The notes under the pieces were generated by a model, which saw only the letters and a program-made list of their open reading frames with translations, was not told where the DNA came from and did not search any database. From an uncultured Lachnospiraceae bacterium (GTDB taxonomy: Bacteria; Bacillota; Clostridia; Lachnospirales; Lachnospiraceae), in assembly GCA_947591115.1 (NCBI GenBank), contig CANQCX010000022.1, positions 1 to 15,796 of the forward strand: a stretch of DNA of 15,796 bases, written 5' to 3'. Positions 1 to 6,964 of the stretch are shown piece after piece. Numbering within the stretch: the stretch's first letter is position 1; each line of letters begins with the position of its first letter. Made by a program: the position numbers and the translations under genes.

Positions 1-659
1 CTCAGCGCGGAAATCAAACGGTTGCGCTGCGGAAACAGATAAGACTGCGGCTTCGTCTCCGGCGGATATTCGGAAAGAATTCCCCCTTCTTCCAAAATCT
101 GTTCATAAAGGCGACGGTTTTCCTGCGGATAGCAGACGTCCACGCCGCATCCCAGCACCGCGTAGGTTTTTCCGCCTGCCGCAAGCGCGCCCCGATGCCC
201 GTCCGCATCGATTCCGCGCGCAAGACCGCTGATCACTGAAACATTCTGCGCCGCCAGCGCTTTTGCCAGCGCAAATCCCGCCTCGCTTCCGTATGCCGAC
301 CGGCACCTCGCTCCGACAATGGCAATGGCGCGCTGCTTCTCGTCCGGCAGCCGTCCTTTATAGTAAATGCTGTACGGCGGATCCGCGATCATCCGAAAAC
401 GGCTGGGATATTCTTTTTGCTCTGCGGAAACAAATCCGATGCCCCGCTGTGCCAGCTTTGTCCATTCTTTCTGCAGGTTCCATTCCCTGCGGCTTTTTTC
501 TATCTGCCGGATATTTTCCTCGGTAATGCCGGAAATGGAACGAAGCCGGCGTTCGCTCATCCCGTAGATTTCTTTTGCAGTTTGTCCTTCCTGTGTCAGC
601 CGCCGGATCGCTGCATTTCCGATTCCGGGAATATTGGAGAGCCATAATGCGTATTCCAT
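1..659 (-). CDS. dprA: DNA-processing protein DprA, 3' end cut by window edge
   Basis: DprA (Smf) binds incoming single-stranded DNA in the cytoplasm during natural transformation and loads RecA on it. The reading frame is open from the ATG at 659 to the window edge, giving 219 residues of a protein usually near 300-370. An N-terminal helix-hairpin-helix-like part (NIPGIGNAAIRRL, about residues 9-21) precedes the Rossmann-like core. The core shows AIVGARCRSAYG (about 113-124), ISGLARGIDADGH (about 143-155), YAVLGCGVDVCYPQ (about 166-179) and FPQRNRLISALS at the edge, all matching family signatures. The start lies 1 nt after the yifB stop, with GGGAGGAG just upstream inside yifB, so the two are probably translationally coupled. 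The missing C-terminus lies left of the window. Family assignment is secure; a real role in competence is inferred. Confidence 0.95.
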   Translation of the reverse strand, partial: MEYALWLSNIPGIGNAAIRRLTQEGQTAKEIYGMSERRLRSISGITEENIRQIEKSRREWNLQKEWTKLAQRGIGFVSAEQKEYPSRFRMIADPPYSIYYKGRLPDEKQRAIAIVGARCRSAYGSEAGFALAKALAAQNVSVISGLARGIDADGHRGALAAGGKTYAVLGCGVDVCYPQENRRLYEQILEEGGILSEYPPETKPQSYLFPQRNRLISAL

Positions 660-660
660 C

Positions 661-2202
661 CTATCGCTCCTCCCTGCCGTCCGCCGCCGCGCTGCGGTAA
701 CATACGGCTTCCGCAAGGTGGCGGAGCCGGATCTGCTCCTCCTCCTCCAGATCGGCAATGGTTCGCGCAACCCGCAGCAGTTTATGATAAGTACGTGCGG
801 TCATCCCCGCTTTTTCGTAGACCGATCGCATATAGGCTTCTTCTTTTTCCCCTAACGCGCAGTATTGGCCGATCTTAGAACCCGGGATCCGGCTGTTATG
901 AAAAAACGGTTCGTTTTGGTAGCGTCTGCGCTGAATTTCATGGCACCGCGCGACACGCTCCCGTATGGCGGCGGAGGATTCGTTTTTTTGGCTTCTGGTC
1001 AGATCTTCATAGCTGAGCGGCATCGCTTCTACGCACAAATCCATCCGGTCCAGAAGCGGCCGCGACAGCTTCTCGTAATGGCGGCGGATGCTCCCGTCGG
1101 AGCAGAGACATTTCTGGCGGTCAGGGTAATTTCCGCAGTTGCAGGGATTCATGGCTGCCATCAGCAGAAATCCAGCGGGATAGTCCACGCTTCCGTCCGC
1201 GCGCGTCAGGCGGATCTGATGCTCTTCTAACGGCTGGCGCAGTCCTTCCAGCACCGGCTTGTCAAATTCCGTCAGTTCGTCCAGAAACAGCACTCCGCCA
1301 TGCGCAAGGGAAATCTCTCCCGGCATCGGAAAACGTCCTCCGCCGAGCAGTCCCGCTTTTGTTACCGTATGGTGCGGACTCCGGAACGGACGCGCAAGGA
1401 TTCCTGTTTTTGTATTGGACAGCCTTCCGCACACACTGTAGATTTTGGATATTTCCAGACGCTCCTCTTCGGTCAGCGGCGGCAGGATCGTCGCCATCCG
1501 CTCGGAGATCATGGTTTTTCCGGCTCCCGGCGGCCCGACCATCAGCATATTGTGCATTCCGGCTGCCGCGACCTCGCACGCGCGCTTTAGATACCGCTGT
1601 CCGTTGACCTCGGAAAAATCCGGCTGGCGGCGGTCCGATACCGTTTCTTCTATATTATTATAGCTGTAATTTTTTGGTTCCGGCGGACTCTGCGTCCCGT
1701 TTAAGCAGGCGATCAGCTCCGAAAGAGCGGAAAACGCATAGATCCGGACGCCTTTGACCAGCGCGGCCTCCTGCTCGTTTCCCTTAGGCACCAGAAATGT
1801 ATGGATGCCCTGTTCTTTTCCGTCCGATACGACCGGCAGGATTCCTTTGACCGGAAGGAGCCTCCCGTTTAACGAAAGTTCCCCGATAAAAAGCTTCCCC
1901 TCACAGCATGATCGTTCGAGCAGTCCCAGCGAAACCAGAAGCGCCGCCGCAATCGGCAGATCAAAGCCGGTGCCTGTTTTCCGGATATTGGCAGGGGACA
2001 GATTGACGGTAATCCGCTTGGCGGGAAGAAAAATGCCGCAGTTGCGCAGCGCCGTCCGGACGCGTTCCCGCGCTTCCCGCACCTCGGAAGACAAGGAACC
2101 GACCATATCAAAGACCGGAATCCCGTTGCTGACATCGACCTCCGCCCTGACCGGAATCGTCCGGATTCCACAGAGCTGCGCCGTTAAAATTGTACTATAC
2201 AT
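661..2202 (-). CDS. yifB: YifB/ComM-family Mg-chelatase-like AAA+ ATPase
   Basis: This is a 513-residue AAA+ ATPase of the YifB/ComM family, whose characterised relative ComM is a DNA branch-migration helicase used in transformation. The order is an N-terminal ChlI/Lon-protease-like domain (about 5-140), an AAA+ core and a C-terminal Mg-chelatase helical domain. Walker A GPPGAGKT lies near residues 222-229 and Walker B GVLFLDEL follows. A Cys-rich stretch (NPCNCG, then CLC) and PLLDRMD are typical of the family. I chose the ATG at 2202 because ACAGGAG sits 5 nt upstream and the protein then begins MYSTILTAQLCGI as relatives do; a start at 2244 would add 14 residues without family support. It follows sigK after a 98-nt gap and is coupled to dprA, so both neighbours point to DNA uptake or recombination. 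Confidence 0.93.
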   Translation of the reverse strand: MYSTILTAQLCGIRTIPVRAEVDVSNGIPVFDMVGSLSSEVREARERVRTALRNCGIFLPAKRITVNLSPANIRKTGTGFDLPIAAALLVSLGLLERSCCEGKLFIGELSLNGRLLPVKGILPVVSDGKEQGIHTFLVPKGNEQEAALVKGVRIYAFSALSELIACLNGTQSPPEPKNYSYNNIEETVSDRRQPDFSEVNGQRYLKRACEVAAAGMHNMLMVGPPGAGKTMISERMATILPPLTEEERLEISKIYSVCGRLSNTKTGILARPFRSPHHTVTKAGLLGGGRFPMPGEISLAHGGVLFLDELTEFDKPVLEGLRQPLEEHQIRLTRADGSVDYPAGFLLMAAMNPCNCGNYPDRQKCLCSDGSIRRHYEKLSRPLLDRMDLCVEAMPLSYEDLTRSQKNESSAAIRERVARCHEIQRRRYQNEPFFHNSRIPGSKIGQYCALGEKEEAYMRSVYEKAGMTARTYHKLLRVARTIADLEEEEQIRLRHLAEAVCYRSAAADGREER

Positions 2203-2300
2203 ATTGCTCCTGTTCCAATTGTATGGAGATACGCACAGAACCATGCAAGAAAAAAAGATGAAAATATCATATCACAACTTTCCTCTTTTTTCATCCTTTT

Positions 2301-2924
2301 TTATTCAATTAAGAGTTTTTTCAATTTTTCCAGCGCCCGCTTTTCAATGCGGGACACATACGAACGGGAAATTCCTTCCATCTGCGCGATCTCCCGCTGT
2401 GTTTTTTCGGTCTCTTTGAACAGTCCGTAACGCTTTGTTATGATCGCATATTCCCGCGGCGTCAGCACTTCCTTCATATGGACGCTCAGCCGGCTGATCT
2501 GCTCCTGTTTTTCCAAGTGATCCGTAACATCGATTTCTTCATTTTCCAGAATGTCAAACAAATGAATCTGGTTTCCTTCCTTATCGGTTCCGATCGGTTC
2601 AAACAAAGACACTTCTCCGCGCATCTTTTTCTTGCTGCGGAAATACATGAGCATCTCATTGTCAATACAGCGTATGGCATAGGTGGCAAACCGGCTTCCA
2701 TAATCCCGTTTGAAGGTAGATACCGCTTTTATCAGGCCAATCGTTCCGATGGAGATCAGATCCTCCGAGTCCTCATCCGAGTTCATATATCGCTTTGCCA
2801 CATGTGCAACGAGACGCATATTGTGTAAGATCAATTCTTCTTTTGCCTTCTCATCCCCGCTTTTCATCCGCATCAGGCAATCTTTTTCTTCCTCAGGTGT
2901 TAAGGGTGCTAAAAAAGTCTTCAC
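2301..2924 (-). CDS. sigK: Sporulation sigma factor SigK, without pro-sequence
   Basis: This is a 207-residue sigma-70 family factor most like SigK, the late mother-cell sigma factor that directs coat and maturation genes. Region 2 contains LRLVAHVAKRY-like and DLISIGTIGLIKA motifs (about 36-65) and ATYAIRCIDNE (about 80-90). The block from about 105 to 125 includes PIGTDKEGNQ. Region 4 ends with TQREIAQMEGISRSYVSRIE, the helix-turn-helix for the -35 element. The start is GTG at 2924 with CAGGTG 6-7 nt upstream. Bacillus SigK is made with a membrane-associated pro-sequence of about 20 residues. Here only MKTFL precedes the conserved PLTPEEEK segment, and an in-frame TAG nine codons upstream excludes a longer form. 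The gene is continuous, with no skin element. It could instead be a closely related SigE/SigK paralogue, but similarity to SigK is greater. Confidence 0.88.
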   Translation of the reverse strand: MKTFLAPLTPEEEKDCLMRMKSGDEKAKEELILHNMRLVAHVAKRYMNSDEDSEDLISIGTIGLIKAVSTFKRDYGSRFATYAIRCIDNEMLMYFRSKKKMRGEVSLFEPIGTDKEGNQIHLFDILENEEIDVTDHLEKQEQISRLSVHMKEVLTPREYAIITKRYGLFKETEKTQREIAQMEGISRSYVSRIEKRALEKLKKLLIE

Positions 2925-2952
2925 GCTGCACCTGATAATGCTTACTTTCTAC

Positions 2953-2960
2953 ATTCTATG
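2953..2960 (-). promoter_or_regulatory. Candidate SigE-type -10 element upstream of sigK
   Basis: On the minus strand the bases CATAGAAT match the SigE -10 consensus CATACAAT at seven of eight positions. The expected transcription start is about 20 nt before the GTG of sigK, leaving room for the ribosome binding site. SigE transcription of sigK in the mother cell is established in Bacillus. I see no convincing SigE -35 partner, so this is tentative. Confidence 0.3.
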
Positions 2961-3011
2961 AATTGGTCGTGTTTTTCGTGCTTTTCCTAGCAAAATCGTA
3001 CTGGCTGGTAG

Positions 3012-3017
3012 TATAAT
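3012..3017 (+). promoter_or_regulatory. Perfect TATAAT -10 box right at the rluA-family start
   Basis: TATAAT ends 6 nt before the ATG at 3024. A -35 box at normal spacing is poor (around 2988-2995, AGCAAA-like). If used, transcription would begin at or within the start codon and give a leaderless or nearly leaderless message. It may also be chance in a short AT-containing gap. Confidence 0.35.
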
Positions 3018-3023
3018 GGGGAT

Positions 3024-3923
3024 ATGATGGAACGAATTTTGACTTACCAGATACCACCGTCCGACGACGGACAAACCATTTTACAATTTTTAAAGAAAAA
3101 CGGGTATACTCATCCGGCGCTTGTGCTGCTTAAACAGACGCCGGAGGGCATCCTTTTGAACGGACGCTGGGCGTATGTACAAGAAACGCTTTCCTTTGGC
3201 GATACGCTGACGATCCGCATCTCAGAACCTCCAAAAGAAACCTCCATTGTGCCCTGCGCGCTCCCGCTTACCATAGTGTATGAGGACGAGGATCTTCTGG
3301 TGGTGGATAAACCCGCCCATATGCCGGTGCATCCTTCGATCCGCCACTACGAAAATACCCTTGCCAATGCGGTTGCGGCGTACTGCGCCTCCCGGAATCA
3401 GCCTTTTCCGTTCCGCTGTCTGAACCGCCTTGACCGCGATACCACAGGACTGACCGTAATCGCCAAACACCTGCTCAGCGCGGGGATTCTTGGAAAACAA
3501 GCGGCGGAGCATCGTATCGTACGTACTTACCTTGCGATCTGTCAGGGAAAGCTGCCCCCAAACGGCTGTATTGACGCGCCGATCGCGCGCGCGGCGGATT
3601 CCGTCGTGGAACGCTGCGTGGATTTTTCCTCGGGCGCAGCCGCCGTAACTCATTATGAACGTCTGGAATACTGCAGCGCCAAAGATCTGTCTCTGGCGTC
3701 GCTTCGGCTGGAAACCGGACGCACCCACCAGATACGGGTGCATATGAAATATATCGGCTATCCCATCATCGGCGATTTTCTCTACAATCCGGATTTTCGG
3801 GATATCGGACGGCAGGCGCTGCATTCTTCCTCGATCGAATTTCTGCATCCGGTTACCCATGAAAAAAAGCACTTTCATGCCCAGCTACCGCCGGACATGA
3901 AGCGCCTTTTTCCTTCGTTCTAG
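3024..3923 (+). CDS. RluA-family RNA pseudouridine synthase
   Basis: This cytoplasmic enzyme isomerises uridine to pseudouridine in rRNA or tRNA; the target cannot be read from sequence. It has 299 residues, a normal length. An N-terminal S4-like part (about 1-75) precedes the catalytic domain. NRLDRDTTGL (about 134-143) carries the catalytic aspartate; the usual first residue His is Asn here, a substitution I believe is tolerated in some Firmicute paralogues. LETGRTHQIRVH (about 232-243) is the second family signature. Two adjacent ATGs (3024, 3027) are possible; the run of G at 3018-3021 is spaced better for the second. It is divergent from sigK and convergent with the DUF5662 gene, overlapping its 3' end by 39 nt, with no terminator visible between them. 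Confidence 0.92.
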   Translation: MMERILTYQIPPSDDGQTILQFLKKNGYTHPALVLLKQTPEGILLNGRWAYVQETLSFGDTLTIRISEPPKETSIVPCALPLTIVYEDEDLLVVDKPAHMPVHPSIRHYENTLANAVAAYCASRNQPFPFRCLNRLDRDTTGLTVIAKHLLSAGILGKQAAEHRIVRTYLAICQGKLPPNGCIDAPIARAADSVVERCVDFSSGAAAVTHYERLEYCSAKDLSLASLRLETGRTHQIRVHMKYIGYPIIGDFLYNPDFRDIGRQALHSSSIEFLHPVTHEKKHFHAQLPPDMKRLFPSF

Positions 3924-4490
3924 TTCTTTTTTGTTGTATGGCACGCGCCCCTTTAACAGCTTGTGCCGGATAAAGGCGTAGGTCGCCTTTTCCCCTTTTA
4001 CCGCCAGCATCTCCAGAAGATATTCCAGCAACGCCTCGGTGTCCGGATGAATCAGATATGCGCCCTTGCCTTTTTCGTAGTATCTTAACGCGCTTTCATC
4101 CGTATAGCGGCTGCCCTGATAGTTCTTGGATGCGCTGACGCGGTCTATGAACATTTCCGCAACGTAGGGAATGGGCATTTTCATTCCCGTCATCCCCTTA
4201 TGGGCGCTTTCCGAATCCTCGGCGGCGCCGTAATCGATCCAATACTCCAAATGGTGCTTATTGCGGCCTTTGTGATGCAGCCACGCCGTAGAACATCCGG
4301 TTGCCTTGCGCTCGGCGTTATTCGGACTCATATATCCCCTGTAATACCTGCAGCCGACCAGAAATTCCGTCGGCCCGTATTTGGAGAGGTCATGCAGAAG
4401 TCCCTGCCGGTACAGACCGACCTGAAAACATCCCACCAGAACCAGCCATTTATGCTTCGTTATCGTACAAAAATGTTTCCATGCTTTCAT
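3885..4490 (-). CDS. DUF5662 family protein
   Basis: This is a 201-residue cytoplasmic protein that I recognise as the DUF5662 type common in Lachnospiraceae; its biochemical role is unknown to me. Histidine-rich motifs are visible: GLLHDLSKYGPTEF (about residues 30-43, with a His-Asp pair at 33-34) and WLHHKGRNKHHLEYW (about 70-84). Their spacing resembles metal-binding HD-type folds, which would fit a phosphohydrolase, but that is inference. There is no signal peptide or clear membrane segment; the hydrophobic stretch at 15-26 is short. The ATG is 2 nt from the GH13 stop codon (one base, 4491, between them), with a weak AGGA 8 nt upstream, so translation is probably coupled to the GH13 gene. 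Its last 39 nt overlap the convergent pseudouridine synthase gene. Confidence 0.75.
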   Translation of the reverse strand: MKAWKHFCTITKHKWLVLVGCFQVGLYRQGLLHDLSKYGPTEFLVGCRYYRGYMSPNNAERKATGCSTAWLHHKGRNKHHLEYWIDYGAAEDSESAHKGMTGMKMPIPYVAEMFIDRVSASKNYQGSRYTDESALRYYEKGKGAYLIHPDTEALLEYLLEMLAVKGEKATYAFIRHKLLKGRVPYNKKELERRKKALHVRR

Positions 4491-4491
4491 G

Positions 4492-6444
4492 TTATTTTCC
4501 TATCAATACACAGATTGACTGCGACTTTAAAATCAGATGCTGCTGATCCTCGCAAAGAACGCCCGATTTCAGAACCGGCGTTTCTTCGTTGGCGCTGTCG
4601 ATCAGAAGATACCATTTTTTCTTTTTGGACAGCTTCGGCAGCGCAACCGTACTCGCCGCAGAATAAAAATTATACGCGGTGTAAATATCTTCTTTGTGCG
4701 ACGGATCTTTGGAATATTCTCCGCAGTACCATACGCCGAGGCTCATATGTCCCATATCGAACTCCGAAATCCACGCATTTTCCCCATGGTAGGACACATC
4801 CGGCAGTCCGACGGAACGATAGTCGCAAAAATGAAACGGATCGGCGTTTGCGATCAGCGGATATTCCTTCCGAAACCGGATCAGGCTGCGGATATACTCC
4901 GTTTCCTTCTCGTGGGTTTTGGCGTTCTTCCAATTTACCCAGCCGACCGGATTGTCCTGACAATAGGCGTTGTTATTTCCGTTCTGGGAATTGCACATCT
5001 CGTCCCCCTCCCAGAGCAGAGGCACTCCCTGCGCCAGAAACAGCATAAGAACCGCATTCCTCCACTGCCGTCTGCGGATGGTGGAAATGTATTTTTTGCG
5101 CGTCGGTCCTTCTACGCCGTAGTTATTGCTGAAATTCCAGACGTTTCCGTCGGAATTGTCCTCGCCGTTGGCTTCGTTGTGCTTATCGTTGTACATAAAC
5201 ACGTCCGCAAGCGTAAAACCGTTGTTGCTGCTGAAAAAGTTTACATATCCGAGCGTCGTTCCCTGCTTCTTCTGCTGATTTAAGAACTCCCGCATATCGC
5301 CGTTCAGGTGGTTTAAGATTTTGCGCGCCGGATAAAGATATTCATCCTGATAGACAAACAGATGACGGTACTTCCGCTCCTCCTGCCATGCCGGCTGCTC
5401 AAAATAGTGATAAAAGATCTTGGTCCTGCTGAGCATGACATCCTGAACGATCGCTGTGATCGGAAGACTGCCGCCAATCAGATGAAATCCGTCGATATGG
5501 TACTCCCGCACCCAGTAGCGCAGCGCGTCCAGAACCAGATTGTGATTGGTCGTCTCCGGAAAATACATCTCCATGACGCATTCCATTTTATTGTCATGCA
5601 GCTTCTGAACCAGCTCCTTAAACTCCGTCTCCGCACGCTTCGGATCCTTTGCATAGGAGGCTTTTACCGCAAAGTAGCTGTTTCCCTCGTTTACATATCC
5701 CCAATAATTCAGCTTCGGCGTCTGCGTTTCTTCCGCCGGCTGCTCATCCGCCGCATTTTTTTCCGGCTGTCCGGCGTTTTTCTCCCCGTCCGCCGCCAGA
5801 GCCGGCTTGATGAGATCCTCTTCTTTCGGTTCCCATTTGATGTAGTCCGGCATGGATGCGATCTCCGGAGCCTTCGGGAGGATCCGCTCCTCAAATTCAT
5901 ATACCGGCATCAGCTCTACCGTAGTGATTCCCAGTGATTTCAGATAATCCACCTTTTGGCTCAGCGCCGCAAAGGTGCCCGCGCTCCGCTTCGGCGCGCC
6001 ATGATCCATCGTAAAGCCGCGCACATGCAGCTTATACATGATTACCTGCTCTTTCGGGATCTCCGGCGCCGCATCCTCGCCCCAGTCAAAGGAATTCGAA
6101 CGGAACGCACCGTAAATGCGATATCCCGTTTGGGTGCCCGCCGGATCGTTCCATATTTCTCTGCCCTCGATCACACGCGCATAAGGATCCACCTGCTCCT
6201 TTCCGTTGATCTCATAGTAATACCGGTATTGCTCCGGACGTATTCCCGAAACAGCCACCGAGCGCAAAGAACCAAGACAGTAGGCATCCGGAACCGTAAT
6301 CCGCTCCTCCTGCCCGCTTTTCTTATCTATCAGCACAATACAGCAGGCATCCTCTTTCTCTCCGGCGAAGGTAAACTCCGCCCCGTTTCCTGTCTGTACC
6401 GCTCCCATTCTGGCATAACTGCCCTCTTTAATTGTCAACTTCAT
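4492..6444 (-). CDS. GH13 isoamylase/glycogen-debranching-like protein, predicted catalytically dead
   Basis: This 650-residue protein has an N-terminal CBM48/isoamylase-N-like domain (about 1-115), a GH13 barrel (about 130-540) and a C-terminal beta domain. Scaffold motifs are well kept: YKLHVRGFT (about 135-143), GITTVELMPVYEF (about 170-182), YNDKHNEANGE, NNYGVEGPT and GNNNAYCQDNPVGWVNW, all typical of GlgX/isoamylase. The catalytic regions are not. Region I, usually DVVxNH, reads MEMYFPETTNH (about 287-297). Region II, usually GFRFDLA with the Asp nucleophile, reads GFHLIGGS (about 315-322). The region III Glu site reads KIFYHYFE (about 341-348), with His at the expected Glu position. Region IV, usually HDGFTL, reads NNGFTL (about 404-409). 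A charged, Ala/Glu/Pro-rich linker lies near 200-245. No signal peptide is present, so it is cytoplasmic. It may bind glycogen rather than cut it. GGAGG lies 4 nt before the ATG. Confidence 0.85.
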   Translation of the reverse strand: MKLTIKEGSYARMGAVQTGNGAEFTFAGEKEDACCIVLIDKKSGQEERITVPDAYCLGSLRSVAVSGIRPEQYRYYYEINGKEQVDPYARVIEGREIWNDPAGTQTGYRIYGAFRSNSFDWGEDAAPEIPKEQVIMYKLHVRGFTMDHGAPKRSAGTFAALSQKVDYLKSLGITTVELMPVYEFEERILPKAPEIASMPDYIKWEPKEEDLIKPALAADGEKNAGQPEKNAADEQPAEETQTPKLNYWGYVNEGNSYFAVKASYAKDPKRAETEFKELVQKLHDNKMECVMEMYFPETTNHNLVLDALRYWVREYHIDGFHLIGGSLPITAIVQDVMLSRTKIFYHYFEQPAWQEERKYRHLFVYQDEYLYPARKILNHLNGDMREFLNQQKKQGTTLGYVNFFSSNNGFTLADVFMYNDKHNEANGEDNSDGNVWNFSNNYGVEGPTRKKYISTIRRRQWRNAVLMLFLAQGVPLLWEGDEMCNSQNGNNNAYCQDNPVGWVNWKNAKTHEKETEYIRSLIRFRKEYPLIANADPFHFCDYRSVGLPDVSYHGENAWISEFDMGHMSLGVWYCGEYSKDPSHKEDIYTAYNFYSAASTVALPKLSKKKKWYLLIDSANEETPVLKSGVLCEDQQHLILKSQSICVLIGK

Positions 6445-6493
6445 GCTGCCTCCATCTATCCTGTCACATCTATCGCCTCATAGGTAAAATCCC

Positions 6494-6508
6494 ATATAAT
6501 GATTATAT
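6494..6508. repeat. 7-1-7 AT palindrome overlapping the GH13 -10 box
   Basis: ATATAAT, one G, then ATTATAT form a perfect inverted repeat. It covers the putative -10 of the GH13 promoter and presents TATAAT on both strands. It could be an operator or simply AT-rich promoter DNA. Confidence 0.4.
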
Positions 6509-6530
6509 CGTTTTTCTTTTTCTTTGTATA
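6502..6530 (-). promoter_or_regulatory. Putative sigma-A promoter of the GH13-DUF5662 operon
   Basis: On the minus strand TATACA (plus 6525-6530; four of six matches to TTGACA) is followed after 17 nt by a perfect TATAAT (plus 6502-6507). It gives a leader of about 50 nt before the ATG at 6444. Confidence 0.5.
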
Positions 6531-6561
6531 TAACTATTTTTAGGAACACTGCATTTGTTAT

Positions 6562-6578
6562 ACCAGTTTCCAACTGGT
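6562..6578. repeat. Palindrome next to the DUF1292 promoter, candidate operator
   Basis: ACCAGTT-TCC-AACTGGT is a perfect 7-bp inverted repeat with a 3-nt centre. It lies 3 nt upstream of the -35 box of the DUF1292 gene, and about 30 nt upstream of the divergent GH13 promoter's -35. This position suits a dimeric regulator acting on one or both promoters. No T-run follows on either strand, so a terminator is unlikely. Confidence 0.45.
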
Positions 6579-6581
6579 CGA

Positions 6582-6611
6582 TTGACAGAAACGGGATTTT
6601 CTCTATATAAT
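6582..6611 (+). promoter_or_regulatory. Consensus sigma-A promoter of the DUF1292 gene
   Basis: A perfect TTGACA (6582-6587), an 18-nt spacer and a perfect TATAAT (6606-6611) precede a start near 6618. This implies strong vegetative expression. The ribosome binding site AAGGAG follows at 6631-6636. Confidence 0.85.
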
Positions 6612-6643
6612 GAGAAGCAAAGTGAAACGAAAGGAGATCGAGC

Positions 6644-6964
6644 ATGAACGAACAGGAAAAGGCTGTTCCGGTTACCGAGGAGGAAATGGATGATATACGC
6701 GTCACTCTGGATTTGGAGGACGGCGAGAAGGAATGCCGCATCCTGACCATCTTCGATTCCGGTACGCAGGAGTACATTGCGCTGATGCCGCTTGATGAAA
6801 ACGGAAACGACAACGAGAACGGAGACGTCTATCTCTACCGTTATTTTGAAGATTCAAACGGCATCCCATCGGTTGAATTTATTGAAGATACGGAGGAATA
6901 CGAAGCGGCGGCGGATCGTTTTGACGAACTGCTCGACGAAGCGATGTATGACGAAATGGAATAG
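6644..6964 (+). CDS. DUF1292 domain protein (YrzB-like)
   Basis: This is a small acidic protein of 106 residues with no membrane segment. Its pattern resembles DUF1292: a beta-rich core from about 17 to 85 containing VTLDLEDGEKECRILTIF, then EYIALMPLD and VYLYRYFED, ending in an acidic tail (DRFDELLDEAMYDEME). The molecular function of the family is unknown; in Firmicutes such genes often lie near tRNA/rRNA maturation genes such as yrrK, but that context is absent here. The ATG is 7 nt after a strong AAGGAG and is served by a consensus promoter. Its TAG stop directly abuts the stop codon of the convergent helicase gene, forming TAGCTA at 6962-6967 with no room for a terminator between them. 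Confidence 0.8.
   Translation: MNEQEKAVPVTEEEMDDIRVTLDLEDGEKECRILTIFDSGTQEYIALMPLDENGNDNENGDVYLYRYFEDSNGIPSVEFIEDTEEYEAAADRFDELLDEAMYDEME

Noticed and set aside
2203..2244. Longer YifB start adding 14 residues
   Set aside because: The ATG at 2202 has AGGAG at good spacing and begins with the family N-terminus.
1754..2419. Long plus-strand open frame opposite yifB and sigK
   Set aside because: Antisense shadow in GC-rich coding DNA; no ribosome binding site or family features.
4200..5048. 282-codon plus-strand open frame opposite the GH13 gene
   Set aside because: Antisense shadow; composition and residues are those of a non-coding frame.
6478..6813. Open frame on the minus strand across the DUF1292 promoter
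   Set aside because: It lies antisense to a gene with a perfect promoter and ribosome binding site, and its protein resembles nothing.
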